A program made the translations under genes and the position numbers. A stretch of DNA of 64,000 nucleotides from assembly GCA_029961685.1 (NCBI GenBank), contig JARWKL010000008.1:22973981-23037980 (forward strand), written 5' to 3'. The notes under the pieces are model-generated. The model did not search any database and was not told the DNA's origin. It was given only the letters and a program-made list of their open reading frames with translations. Origin of the DNA: Aristolochia californica. Lineage: Eukaryota > Streptophyta > Magnoliopsida > Piperales > Aristolochiaceae. Positions 1-10,720 of the stretch are shown here, in pieces; position 1 is the stretch's first letter; each line of letters opens with the position of its first letter.

Positions 1-1489
1 GCGGCCTTGAACCAAATGAAAGCATTCTTTTTCAGCAAACTTGTCAATGGGGCTGCTATTTGGCCATAATCTTGGATAAATTTGCATTAGTAGCTAGATA
101 AACCCAAGAAGTCCTTTAACACAAATGCTGATTCAGGAGGGGGCCAGTCAATAATGGTCTGAATTTTAGTATGGTCAACCTTGATGCCAGAGGCGGAAAT
201 AACATGCCCCAAATAAGCTACTTCCGGGTCTCCGAAAGAACACTTCAAATGCTTGAGGAATAAGTGATGAGCACGCAATATGTGGAAGACGGAACCCAAG
301 TGTTGTAGGTGGCCTTCCCAAGTGGAGATGTAGATCAAAATATCATCGAAGAAAACAAGAACAAATTTGCGTAAAAGGGGCCGAAATACCTTGTTCATGA
401 GCGCCTGGAAAGTGGAGGGGGCGTTGGAAAGCCCTAATGGCATGACCAGAAACTCGAAATGGCCATCATGGGTACCAAAAGTGGTCTTTTCCACGTCTTC
501 GGGGTGGACACGTATCTGATGGTACCCGGATCGCAAATCCAGCTTTGTAAAAAAGTGGGCGCCATGTAGTTCATCCAAAAGTTCATCAACCACTGGAATG
601 GGAAATTCATCCTTGACGGTATGTGCATTCAATTTTCTGTAATCAACACAAAACGCCAAGTATGATCCTTTTTCTTTACTAAGAGCACTGGTGACGTAAA
701 GGGAGATCGGCTGACTTGAATGAGGCCTTTCTCGAGCATTTGTTGGCATTGGCATTCTATTTCATCTTTTTGAAAATGTGGGTAGCAATACGGTCCTACC
801 ACTACCGGCTCCGTTCCCATTTTTCGGTGGTCACAATGATGGATAGGAGGCAGAGATTGCTGCTCCATAAATAAATCCCCAAATTCTGCAATGAGAGAGT
901 GTATTTGATTGCGGTCGGGGTCCGCCACCTGAAGTTACTGGAGTGCGCACAGCGAAGGTGACTGAGTCCCATGAAGGGTGATGTGGTGCTGGCCCGAAGT
1001 GAAACTCATAGTCAATGAAGTGAAATCCCACAATATCGGACCCAGCATTTGGAGCCACTTAATGCCCAATACGAGATCAAACCTGGCCAATGGAATATCC
1101 AAAAATTCTGCGGCAAAGTGGTGGCCCTCAATAATAGACTTTACTAATGAACAGAGACCCACACTGGTGATCCTTTTCCCGTTAGCTACTGAGACTGAAA
1201 GTCCAGAATTCTGCTTGATTGCTAAGCCCAATTGAGTGGATGCTGTTTGCCTTATAAAATTGTGGGTACTTCCCGAATCAACCAAGGCAACTAACCGGAA
1301 ATTTTGAATGCCCCCGTGAACTTGCATGGTGTTGGTGCTTTGTAACTCAGTCATAGCATGGATTGAAATGGTCGGTTCTTCATCCTCAAGGGCTTCCTCA
1401 TTTTCAGGTGGGGGGGGGGGGGGGGGGGTGGTCTCCTCTGGATCTTCCATTTCCAAAAAAAAGAGCTGCTTGCATAAATGACCCGACAA
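1..1489 (-). pseudogene. Ty3/gypsy protease and reverse transcriptase remnant
   Basis: Minus-strand frame 935-1489 is the retropepsin-like protease. Its active site VDSGSTHNF lies near 1255-1282, preceded by a run of prolines encoded by a 19-base G tract (1410-1428 on the plus strand). Frame 629-928 holds the pre-RT segment (PPIHHCDHR, FTSPVLLVKKKD), and frame 87-755 continues RT. RT shows FCVDYRKLN, FTKLDLRSGYHQIR and the catalytic FFDDI (342-353). The two RT frames overlap near 629-755, so a frameshift separates them. The C-terminal RT, RNase H and integrase are off the window. Confidence 0.85.
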
Positions 1490-1499
1490 ATATTTTTCA

Positions 1500-2827
1500 T
1501 CATAGTTAAAACAGAGCCCTTGTGCCTTGCGCTATTCCATGTCTGTTTTGGACAGGCGCTTGATGTATTGTGGAGGTGGAGTAGATCGGGGAAGCTCAGA
1601 AGGCTGCATAGGAGCTGGTCCTAGGCGCAGAGGGGACGCCACAGAGTCTTTCATCAGACGTTGTTTGGCATCCAACGTTCGTGCCAAAATCATAGCATGG
1701 GCTAGAGAGGGGAGGGGGTGTCATTTAATTCCACCTAGAGGTGAAGTGCCTCCACTAAACCAGCAGTTAACAAATTAACATATTGAGTAGGACACACATT
1801 TGGACTAGCTCGGGCCAGTCGTTTCTGAAATTATTTTTGGTAGGCCTCGATGGAACATGTTTGTTTCTGTTAAGCACCTAGCCAATACTACCCAAAAGAC
1901 CGGCCTGTTAGGAGCGGAAGACATAGGTACTTAACCCCACGACCATAACATCACACCCCACCTTCGCGAGCTGACGACCACGGCAGCTCAACGACACTGG
2001 CCCAACCTGGTGGCCTACTCTAGCGGCGGCCTACTCCTAGTGCCCCTTCACAATTCTCCAGGTCGCACCCTCTGCTAGGTATCCCCTTTCGAACCTATCA
2101 GTAATTTTAATCCAGCCTTTGCGCTCCCCGAGACTCGAACTCGCGACGTGGGAGCCTACTCTAATACCAAATGTTAAGCACCTAGCCAATACTACCCAAA
2201 ACATCAGCCTGTTAGGAGCGAAAGACATAGGTACTTAACCCCAAGACCATAACAGTTTCAGATTGACTAAATCCCCCAAAGGATTGCTGCGGGCGGGGGG
2301 TCCAAACCGCCACATACAAAATTCACGAAAAAGGTCTCAATCATGCACCGGATGCTCAAATTTAAATTGGTGGTACCACAAGTTGGCTTCACCGAGCATG
2401 TGAAATGCAGCTAACAGAACCCGGTCCTCTAGCTGGGTTCATTGGTTCCCAAAATATTGGTCACTCCGTTGCAACCAAATCAGAGGGTCAGTAGACCCAT
2501 CATAAGAAGGAAAATCCAGCTTAGTGTACTTGGGAAGAGTGGAAGGGATGTGGCCATGAAGTCCTCCTGGAACAGGGTGTGCTGGGCACAGAGGAGCCAT
2601 TGGTGGTGGCCGAAGAGGTGGGTGGTGGTGGTGGTGGTGCGGGTAAGCAATAGGGGCAGTGGTCCCTACCATAAACTCTTCCATTCGAAGAGCAAATTGT
2701 TGTAAAGAGTCCCGCAGCTCAATTAGTTATGTGCGGACAGAAGCTACAGAGTGTTGAGTCTCCATTCTAAGTTCATCCAATTGATTACTCACATCTGTAA
2801 GGGAAGATGAATCATCGGCAGTGGTCC
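1500..2827 (-). pseudogene. Ty3/gypsy gag remnant
   Basis: Minus-strand gag sequence starts beside the PBS. A coiled-coil-like N-terminal part is broken by a TAA stop near 2729. A His/Pro-rich linker (2580-2650) follows, then the conserved capsid start with KLDFPSYDG and DPLIWL near 2460-2520. A TRIM at 1868-2254 splits the remainder. The zinc knuckle near 1470-1510 keeps CFN and GHLC, but the second Cys reads as Tyr. Gag would package the element RNA. With these breaks no full protein can be made. Confidence 0.75.
1868..2254 (-). mobile_element. TRIM (miniature LTR retrotransposon), complete, with TSD
   Basis: Two 83-bp direct repeats (1868-1950 and 2172-2254), each starting TGTTA and ending CATAACA on the plus strand, flank a 221-bp interior. 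On the minus strand the interior starts with TGGTATTAGAGT (2158-2169), an initiator-Met-type PBS variant, and ends in a purine-rich AAGGTGGGGTG next to the other LTR. The 5 bases outside each end are identical: GTTTC at 1863-1867 and 2255-2259. The element has no coding capacity and would need enzymes supplied in trans. Its LTR core (AGCCAATACTACCCAAAA) is shared with the array at 11983-12601. Confidence 0.9.
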
Positions 2828-2839
2828 TATCTGATACCA
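2828..2839 (-). other. Primer-binding site of gypsy element A
   Basis: The minus strand reads TGGTATCAGATA, close to the TGGTATCAGAGC complementary to the 3' end of plant initiator-Met tRNA. It lies just inside the LTR and fixes the LTR boundary. Confidence 0.7.
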
Positions 2840-2842
2840 CGG

Positions 2843-3554
2843 TGTTATATTCCTTCGCCATAGATCGAGTCACCCAACGATCACTCTTTCCTTCCAGGTT
2901 GACGTGTGTCGTCGAAGAAGACTTGGAATTCTTTGATCGAGCAATAGTGAGAATATAGAATTAACAAGAGGAGGAATAACTTAGCTTGTGAAGGGAAGCA
3001 CACCTTGGACCTCAAAGGGAGAATCCAACCTTGCACTAAGTTAATTGATCAAAGCTCTCTCTTCTTCTTACTTCCCTCATTTATATAATAAGAAGGACCA
3101 TCGTCCACACAATTTCTCAAACAAATCCTTTTCCCATGAGGTCCACACCTTGCCCAAGACGTCCCTACATTTCTCATGATGCCCACTCTTTGCCCAAGAC
3201 GTCCATACACTTCTCATGACGTCCACTCATTGCCCAAGACATAGCTACATTTCTCATGACGTCCACTCCTTTCCCATAACCTGACGCTAACCTCTATGAC
3301 AAGCCCCACACATATAATGCAAATTACATTCAACCCATCCCATAACGTGACATGAAAAAGACACCCACTAAGTATGAAAATGACACCCACTAAGTAACCT
3401 CCATGACAAGCACCCACACTATTGCTGAAAATTACATTAGACCCAATTCATAACGTGACATGAAAATTATATCAAACCTTTATCCTTACTTGAAAGTGAT
3501 CCCACCTTGGTCCTAGGTCTAGCAACCACTCTAGATGTTATGGATTCCATAACA
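2843..3554 (-). repeat. 5' LTR of gypsy element A
   Basis: The 712-bp segment begins on the minus strand with TGTTATGG and ends with ATAACA, giving the TG...CA ends expected of an LTR. The right end is a short palindrome (TGTTATGGAATCCATAACA). The PBS lies three bases past the left end, the same spacing as in the 54490 element. Short direct repeats (variants of 'catttctcatgacgtccac') occur at about 3140-3280. The partner LTR is outside the window, so age cannot be estimated. Confidence 0.75.
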
Positions 3555-3555
3555 G

Positions 3556-4458
3556 AAAGGTGGTGTTCATAGTCCTTACAAATGGTATCAGAGCCTATGC
3601 CTCGGAGTTAGCCATTGTGGATGAATCCTCAAAATGACGAATGAGTGTGGTGGGCTTTGATTAGATCATGATAGGATACGTGGATGAGCTCTTCTATCCA
3701 TGTGGGGGACATTTGTACTTAGCTAAAAAGTTCATTTTATTAAATTTTTCTTTTAATAAGAGGAGGAATTCTAGTTATGGGTTTATACAGGTCAAATGAC
3801 CCAACATTAAATTTTGAATGTAGTGGCATTGGAAATAATGTTCGGTATTTGGTTTGGGCTTCCTTATTGCTTATGTTTATACTGTCAAATCACCGATTAT
3901 ACTCACTCCTACATACATGGTTACCATATACCCATGGGGAAGCACATTCGTATGCTTCTAGCCCGAATTTATTACATATAATGTGTCTTCAAACATGGCT
4001 CGCCAGTGGTGGTGGTTGGGGGCCGTCATTGATAGTTTGTTCGACGACCACACCGTCTGCCGCTGGTGGTGGATCGGGGCCACCAATCGTAGTGGCGACC
4101 ACACCATCTGTTGCTGGTGGTGGTGGTGGTAGTTCGGGGATACAAATCGTAGTGGTGACCACACCATCTACTACGTGTAGTGGTGGTGGTGGTTCGGGGC
4201 CACCCTTGATAGGCTGCTATTCGGTGACCATCGATTCGAACAAGGGACGAGGTGGAGCTCGTGAGGATAGACAGCAAGGTGATTGCCATTCTCCTTCTTC
4301 TCGCTCTCTCATTTCTTCGAGCAACCATTAAATAGAGGATTCGTAGCAAGCATGTAGAGACAATAATCTCCATTGGTATGAGGTCTTTTGGGGTTAACCC
4401 CATGAACAAATCCATGAGGGCTATGACCCAAAATGGACCATATCATACAAATATGGGG
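3556..4458 (+). repeat. Retroelement-derived tandem unit 1 (with PBS)
   Basis: First of two direct units spaced 903 bp apart. Near the start is TGGTATCAGAGC (3583-3594), an exact initiator-Met PBS. A later part (about 4005-4205) is a GGT-rich minisatellite in which roughly 60-bp blocks containing 'gaccacaccatct' and 'tcggggccacc' recur three times. Open frames across it read as Gly/Ser/Pro-rich on one strand and His/Thr-rich on the other; I treat these as composition artefacts. No retroelement protein domain is present, so it resembles a non-autonomous LTR-type element. Confidence 0.6.
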
Positions 4459-5345
4459 AAAGGTGGTGTTCAAAGTCCTTACAAATGGTATCAAAGCCTA
4501 TGCCCCGGAGTTAGCCTTTGTGGATGAATCCTTTGAATGGGGAACAAAGGTGATGGGATTTGATTAGATCGTGATGGGATCCATGGATGGCCTCTTCTAT
4601 CCATGTGGGGGACATTTGTACTCAGCAACAAAGTTCATTTTGTTCCATTTTTCTTTTAATAGGAGTTCCAGGTATGGGTTTATACGGGTCAAATGACCCA
4701 ACATTATATTTTGAAACATCAGCTAATCAATCATATCCTATGGCAGCAGCATTGGAAATAATATTCCATATTTGGTTTGGGCTTCCTTATTGCTTATGCT
4801 TATACTATCAAATCACCGATTATACCTACCCTTACATACATGGTTACCATATACCCATGGGGAAGCACATTCTTGTTCTTCTAGCCGGAATTTATTACAT
4901 ATAATCTCATCAAACATGGCACGCCCATGGTGGTGGTGGTTGGGGGCCATCGTTGATAGTTTGTTCGGTGACCACACCATCTACTGGTGATGGTGTTGGT
5001 GGTGGTTCGGGGCCGCTGACCATAGTGGCGACCACACCATCTGCTGGTGGTGGTAGTGGTGTTGGTGATGGTTTGGGGCCACCCTTGATAAGGTGCGCTT
5101 TGGTAAACATCGACTCAGACGAGGTGACAAGGAGGAGCCCAGTGAGGATAGACAGCAAAGTGATTGTCATTCTCCTTCTTCTGGCTCTCTCATTTCTTTG
5201 AGGCTCCATTAAATAGAGGGCTCGAAGCAAGCATGGCGTGAAGCGGGCTCTACGCACCACCTCTTATGTGCCATCCCAAGAGAGCCACACGCTTGAGATG
5301 GGAGAGAAGAGTACACCCAAAACTCCTCTCTCTTAATTTTCTTCT
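4459..5345 (+). repeat. Retroelement-derived tandem unit 2 (with PBS)
   Basis: Second copy of the unit at 3556. It starts with the same AAAGGTGGTGTTCA and carries a PBS with one change (TGGTATCAAAGC, 4486-4497). It diverges in the GGT-rich region, which has two rather than three blocks. Its 3' part (about 4915-5555) recurs in inverted orientation at 12718-13264, which shows that this sequence belongs to a dispersed repeat. Confidence 0.6.
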
Positions 5346-5479
5346 TCTCTCTTCTTTCTGTTTTCTTTTGTTTTAATTTTTGTATCTTTTCAAAATGGTA
5401 ACTCCATCTATGTTGTTGATGGAGTAGATTTTTGTTCGATGTGGAGAGCGAATTTAAAAAATGACCCTAAAGCTTTGTA

Positions 5480-6237
5480 TACTGACTCCTAATTGAATTA
5501 TTTGGGATTCAGAATCTCTCGCTGAGATGATTCAGGATTGCTCCTGAGTATCTCTCTGTAGATAACTCCGATTGGAACAAATTATTTTTCTTTAGAAAGT
5601 AGACTCAAATATATTTTTCGTCAATATATAATTTGAAATATAAAAAATAACTTACAAAGGTAAAAAACGCAACTCAAACTACGGGTATAGGGACTAAAAA
5701 AAATAACTACGAACCTAGACTTAGGGTTTAGAGAAAAGGATCACATTACCTTCGTGAGTTTACCAAGTCAACTCACAAAACCTGTTCTGATACCATGTTG
5801 AATTTATGGAAAAGATAAATACTTTATTGACATCAATAACTTGTTGTAATAAGAGTACATGAACCTCTATTTATAATAAAGGATGGTAGTAGAGTCCAAT
5901 TATAATAAAACTACCATTGTCCCAATTACACCCAAACTCTAACACTTAAAGATAAGTACTTGCATAATTAAATAACTCAATATTGATAAAAGACAAACAT
6001 AACTCAAATTAAAACTCTTCTAGGTCGTGACCCTAAGATAAAGATACTTTTGTGAGTCCTTCTTGATCTTCCAATTGATGTGATAAGGATGTCAGCTCAT
6101 GGTAATCATGGTGGGTCCTACTTCTTATGTGTTTGGGCCCATCTTGTAGGCCTTCCTTGGTCTTGTGGCCCATCTTATAATAATCCTGGATATGTGAGCC
6201 TTCCTTGGTCGTGTGGGCTTGAGCTTATCTTCCAACA
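5480..6237 (-). repeat. Minus-strand LTR (5796-6237) with PBS and leader
   Basis: On the minus strand a 442-bp LTR starts TGTTGGAAGATAAG at 6237 and ends TTCAACA at 5796. The PBS TGGTATCAGAAC (5784-5795) and an untranslated leader to about 5480 follow. A TATA-like TATAAATAG lies within the LTR near 5870-5880. No gag follows, because the leader runs into the 3556-5345 repeat. The LTR start resembles that of the copia 3' LTR at 19711. The leader and LTR are related to copies at 20870-21449 and 43345-46175. Confidence 0.7.
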
Positions 6238-6711
6238 AGGCAAAATAGAAAGATAGGGCTTAAATACACTTAAAAATGTTTCTCTTCATGTTTATATATA
6301 ATAGACCAAAACTTCTACTTTAAGTTTTTTTAAAAAAAATTGGATTGTTAGGACTCGTTTACCACTTCTAACATTGTTTAAAGTATATCTTGAGTTAACT
6401 CGTCCAAATTTGTGTCACCTTGTTTAACGTGTGGCCTATCTCTCTCTCTCTCTCTTCCATGTGAAGGAAGACAAAGACGTGGGAAATGAGCTTTCTCATG
6501 GGATTTGAGCCTCCTGAGATTTTTTGAATAGTGATAAACCATGAGACAAAACCAGACTAGTTCATTCATGTGAGAGATTCCGGTTCAAGCAAAGATGCAG
6601 CAATAGAATTACTAAGTTCTTGGAAGACAAGTGTCAAACTTTTATTTATTATTTATTACATTATATCTTCAAACACGGCACGCCCGTGGAGGTGGTGGTT
6701 GGGGGCCCAAC
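6238..6711. repeat. Inverted repeat, left arm
   Basis: This segment is found again in reverse orientation at 13265-13736, including a (CT)n tract, the block 'ttaactcgtccaaatttgtgtcacc' and the end 'cacggcacgcccgtgg'. The left arm ends abruptly at plastid 16S sequence. The right arm instead continues into sequence like 4915-5555. The outer edge coincides with the end of the LTR at 6237. The two arms could form a long foldback, but they lie about 6.5 kb apart. Confidence 0.8.
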
Positions 6712-7175
6712 AGCTTTCCATCGTTTACGGCTAAGACTTTTGGGGTATCTAATCCCATTCGCTCTCCTAGCTTTCGTCGTCTCTCAGTGTTAGTGTTGGC
6801 CCAACAGAGTGCTTTCATCGTTGGTGTTCTTTTCGATCTCTACACATTTCACCGCTCCACCGAAAATTCCCTCTGCCCCCTACCATTCTCCAACTTGGTA
6901 GTTTCCACCGCTTGTCTAAGGTTGAGCCCTGTGATTTGACAGTGGATTTTAAAAGCCACCTACAGACGCTTTACGCCCAATCATTCCGGATAACGCTTGC
7001 ATTCTTTGTCTTACCATGGCTGCTGGCACAAAGTTAGTTGATGTTTATTCCTCAGATATTGTCATTGCTTCTTCTCTAAGAAAAGAAGTTCACAACCCGT
7101 GGACCTTCTACCTCCAAGCGGCATTGCTCTATCAGGCTTTCACCCATTGCGGAAAACTCCCCACTACTGCCTCCA

Positions 7176-7210
<35 letters not shown>

Positions 7211-7478
7211 TTGATCATCCTCTTGGACCAGCTACTGATCATCGCCAAGGTAAGCTACTGCCTCACCAACTAGCCAATCAGACATGAGCCCCTCCTCGGG
7301 TGGATTCCTCTTTTTGCTTCTCAGCCTACGGGGTATTAGCAGTCTTTTCCAGCTATTGTTCCCCTCCCAAGGGCAGGTTCTTACGTGTTACTCACCCGTC
7401 TTCCACTGGAAACACCACTTCCAGTCCGACTTACATGTGTTAAACATGCCACCAGAGTTCATCCCGAGCTAGGATCGA
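6712..7478 (-). pseudogene. rrn16: Plastid 16S rRNA 5' fragment (nuclear plastid DNA)
   Basis: The plus strand matches the complement of the first half of chloroplast 16S rRNA. Recognisable blocks include 'ggggtatctaatcccattcg', 'gacgctttacgcccaatcat', 'ggagtctgggccgtgtctca' and 'ctgatcatcgcc'. The start of the rRNA lies near 7478 ('aggatcgaactctcc'). The 3' half of the gene, tRNA-Ile and upstream plastid sequence are missing. Many differences from the familiar plastid sequence are C-to-T or G-to-A, as expected of a methylated, decaying nuclear copy. Open reading frames across it are not genes. Confidence 0.93.
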
Positions 7479-7673
7479 ACTCTCCAACCCACTCTAATTC
7501 GAATGAGTTGAACCGATCGATTCAGTCTGGTTGTTTCAACATTGAAAAAAAACACTGATTTCTTAGTAAAAACATTGCTATTTAACAAAAGAGGAAGAGG
7601 AATTGAAAATTTTTCGAACAAGGATCTTCTACTACCAAACAACCAAGTTGAGAAAAAAAAAATCTGAGTTTAG

Positions 7674-7955
7674 AAACACAGCCATAAATGGGATCCTGAA
7701 GGCAGCCTCGAGGCGATCTTGCACTGGGAGGTGCATCAGGAGCTTGGAGACATTGCTTGCTCCAAAGACCTTGTGAATGGCAGAAAAGTGTGTAGCCCCT
7801 TGTTCATGGTAGAAGTAGGGTGCAAAAACACAACCTCTGTCACATTTCCTTCTGAGGAACTTGCAAGCTCAACAGGAAGACCCAAACCCTGTCATCTTGG
7901 CCTCTCTGCAAGTGTAATGGATGACTTTTGGTTTGCAGCCAAATGCAAGCACTAG
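7674..7955 (+). CDS. Unrecognised open frame, possible gene fragment
   Basis: A 93-codon open frame follows a TAG at 7671 and ends with the stop after AAKCKH at 7955. It has no ATG near its start; an upstream exon or a truncated gene are both possible. The residues look protein-like ([35 protein letters not shown]), with five cysteines and no low-complexity bias. I do not recognise the family. It stands alone beside plastid DNA and has no recognisable partner exon nearby. It may be the last exon of a degraded gene or a chance frame. Confidence 0.25.
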   Translation, partial: KHSHKWDPEGSLEAILHWEVHQELGDIACSKDLVNGRKVCSPLFMVEVGCKNTTSVTFPSEELASSTGRPKPCHLGLSASVMDDFWFAAKCKH

Positions 7956-8318
7956 CCTGTGTTTTGTATAAACGTTGGAGAGACGAGGAGGTGGATGATA
8001 TAATAATAATAGTTATTTCCTCTTGGTCTCCATTATGGCCTACAAATTTCTTTATTTTTATATACAAAAGCACCCTTTAACCCATCTTCAATTTTATAAT
8101 CTGGGTGGGTTTTAAGATTCCATTCAAAGAGCCAAAAACGACAAATGCTCTCATATTGGCTTCATTTATCATCTCATGGAGGACTCTTCCAAGTGTGATA
8201 GCCCAAACTGCTTACATTGATATGTAAAAAAAGGCTCCAACAGAGGACTTGAACCAGCAGAATATTCCTAAAATGAATGAAACAAATGATAATGACACTA
8301 AATTGGAACACTTCACAA

Positions 8319-8354
<36 letters not shown>

Positions 8355-10720
8355 CTATTATGTGCTGGATCACTAAACCTTTATTTTCTTCTGTGTTGCT
8401 TTATCACAAATGATAATCAAAACTCATTCAGAATGGTGAGTGTCCCTTAACATGAGAAGCCTATTAGAAGGTTAACCTGGGGATAGAATGCATATTTGCT
8501 TCAGATATAATGCACGTAAAGAACCCAAACCCTTGGATAAGAATGCTGGAGCTGCCAAAGTTATACCCAGAAACCCACCTGCAATCTGATTCAAGCTGGC
8601 TATCCCAAAAATATAAAATCTGAACCCATAATTGCTTCTCACGAGACTCTCAGATTAAAAATTTCAAAGAGACACACAGGATCCAACAAGAAGAATATAT
8701 TCTTAAAATCAATGAAACAAAAGGGAATGACACAAAAATAGAACACAACAAGAGTGAAAAAGAGAGAGTTTTAGTCTGTGATTTGTTATGACTTGTTAGT
8801 GTCACAGTACACAGCTTGTCTAGCAATAGCCAAAAACTAATGATACTAGTTGCTGTATAATCAATTTCCCTTGTCACATATAAATCCCAACATGTACGGC
8901 CTTTCCAGGCCACATCCTGACCCCATAAAAGTCTCACCCATCTAACATGAGCCCTCAAATATTGCACCATTAACCCAAAGTTGCCAAATGAACAGCAACG
9001 GTTAAGCTCACCTAGTGACAACATTGACAACTGAATAGAGCTCTGCAATTGGGTATTCCCATGGGTTAGATTTCTAACATATCATTACTAGGGTTCCCAG
9101 TTCTCGACGAATTAGTCAAGCACAAAGACAGGTTATTGCGTGGCATACGCCTCCGTGGAAGCCATTATCTGTCTCTTTCTTTCTCTCTCTCCCTCTCTCC
9201 CCAGGAAACACTTTTGCAAGATTAAATTCAATTCTTGTATACTTTGTTGGCCACTTAACAATTAGGGAGCAAGTGATATTGGAGACAGGAAGGCAGGTTT
9301 TTTCAATGAGATTATTAAAATAATTCCTTAGACAATAATGTGGGGGTTCAACTAATCCAGGTAACCAACCTTGAACCACAATATGCTGTAAATTAGAAAC
9401 CCACTTTGGATATTGGTATCCTCAAAAAGCCTTTCCAATAAGCTTTCATAAATGTAAAAGTGACTCCTATTCATATCAAACTATTTTAATAACCTGCCTA
9501 GACTGGCAGTCTTATTTTAGAGCTATGAGGTATTCAGGATGAATCAAATCAGGTAAAAAGAAAAGATACTCTTGAAAACAGTAAACATTATGAGCTCAAC
9601 CAGCCTCTCAATCATTCACACCCATGATCAATAATTTCAAGAGAGATTTTTAAGTAAACGTAAGCATCTAGAGACATCCTTTTTTATATTTCAGTCTTGT
9701 TCTTATGTCAGGCATCCTCAGTTATTCTCATTAGTATGCCTATCATCAACACTATGATGGCACTGACTCCTACTGGTAAATCTTTATCCTTTGATTTACT
9801 GTTAAATTTGCAGCCTCTCCCACTTTCATGTCGGCAAGGACATTACCAGTAAGACAAATCTGGGCTCTCTACATCCATGAAATAAACGTGCATGCAGATT
9901 CAAAGCTCCATTGAACTTCTTTAGCTTTAAACAGTTCATTCTCTTATGTAAAACCTAGAGAAGCTTCCACACACAAGAGTTGTAACCATAAGGAAATCTA
10001 AGGGTAATGTGAATTCACATTTGCCCTAGTATTTCCTCAGGATATCATTAGTGAAACTCTCAACACTCATCTTTATGCTTTCTCAATGAATATTATGGCC
10101 TTTCAGGGGTCAAGAGGTTAACTGTTTCACTTTTAATGGAGATCAGACTTGAAAAGAAGTGATAAAAACTGCTCGAGAGCTCTTCATTCATCAGCCCTTT
10201 AAGGAAGCAAACTCTGAAAATTTCACACCTTTATTAGATCATCAATGGCAGGGCCATTGAGACCCCTCAATCTCCACCAAATGTGAAGTTTATAAAAGGG
10301 TCTTCAGCCTAAACTGGGTCTGTTTTTAAGCTCTTACAAATGAATAAATCCTTATACTGCAGATTTCTAAAGGACAACCAGTTTCTCCATTGATTGTAAA
10401 ACAAAAATTCAGTAAGCAATTCAGTTTGGCATGGTGGCATGTATTCCGGTGCTTCACATCCATGCAGAAGAAGGATGGAAGTCATCCTAGGAAGGAATCC
10501 ACATCTTTTCTTAAACTGCTTTCAAAGAGAAAAGAGCAAATAATCTAAACTATTGTGCGAGACACGTGAACTATTATGGAAGATTGTTTATGGATTCCTC
10601 CGTGTAGGGATTGTTAGAGTTTGGCTTTCTACAAATGCCGCCGTAATTAACCAGCTAATTGTTAGTGCTAGATATGAGCCTAGAAATGCTCATAACTTCT
10701 AGAAATCTCCATTTCCTTGA
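7956..10720. other. No gene recognised; (GA)n and a diverged local duplication
   Basis: No convincing coding sequence was seen on either strand. There is a (GA)n microsatellite at about 8329-8352. Segments near 8250-8340 and 8676-8770 are diverged copies of each other (both contain 'gaatat..tcttaaaat.aatgaaacaaa' and end in GA-rich sequence). The stretch just below 10720 may be the 3' untranslated region of the bZIP pseudogene. Confidence 0.5.

Larger units (their letters stand above)
1..3554 (-). mobile_element. Ty3/gypsy retrotransposon A, 5' part (runs off the left edge)
   Basis: Read on the minus strand, the order is LTR, initiator-Met-type primer-binding site, gag, zinc knuckle, aspartic protease, reverse transcriptase. 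That is Ty3/gypsy order. The element begins at 3554 and is cut by the window at position 1 inside RT, so integrase and the 3' LTR are not visible. It shares layout and protein motifs with the complete element at 54490-60835, and even the LTR/PBS junction aligns between the two. Stops, a frameshift between protease and RT, and a nested TRIM in gag show it is no longer coding-competent. Confidence 0.9.

Noticed and set aside
3777..4415. Gly-rich and His/Thr-rich open frames on both strands
   Set aside because: They are created by a GGT minisatellite inside a repeat unit. Both strands are open and block number varies between copies.
7016..7472. Plus-strand open frames starting MAAGTKLVD and MSPSSGGF
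   Set aside because: They are antisense reading frames of a plastid 16S rRNA fragment, not genes.
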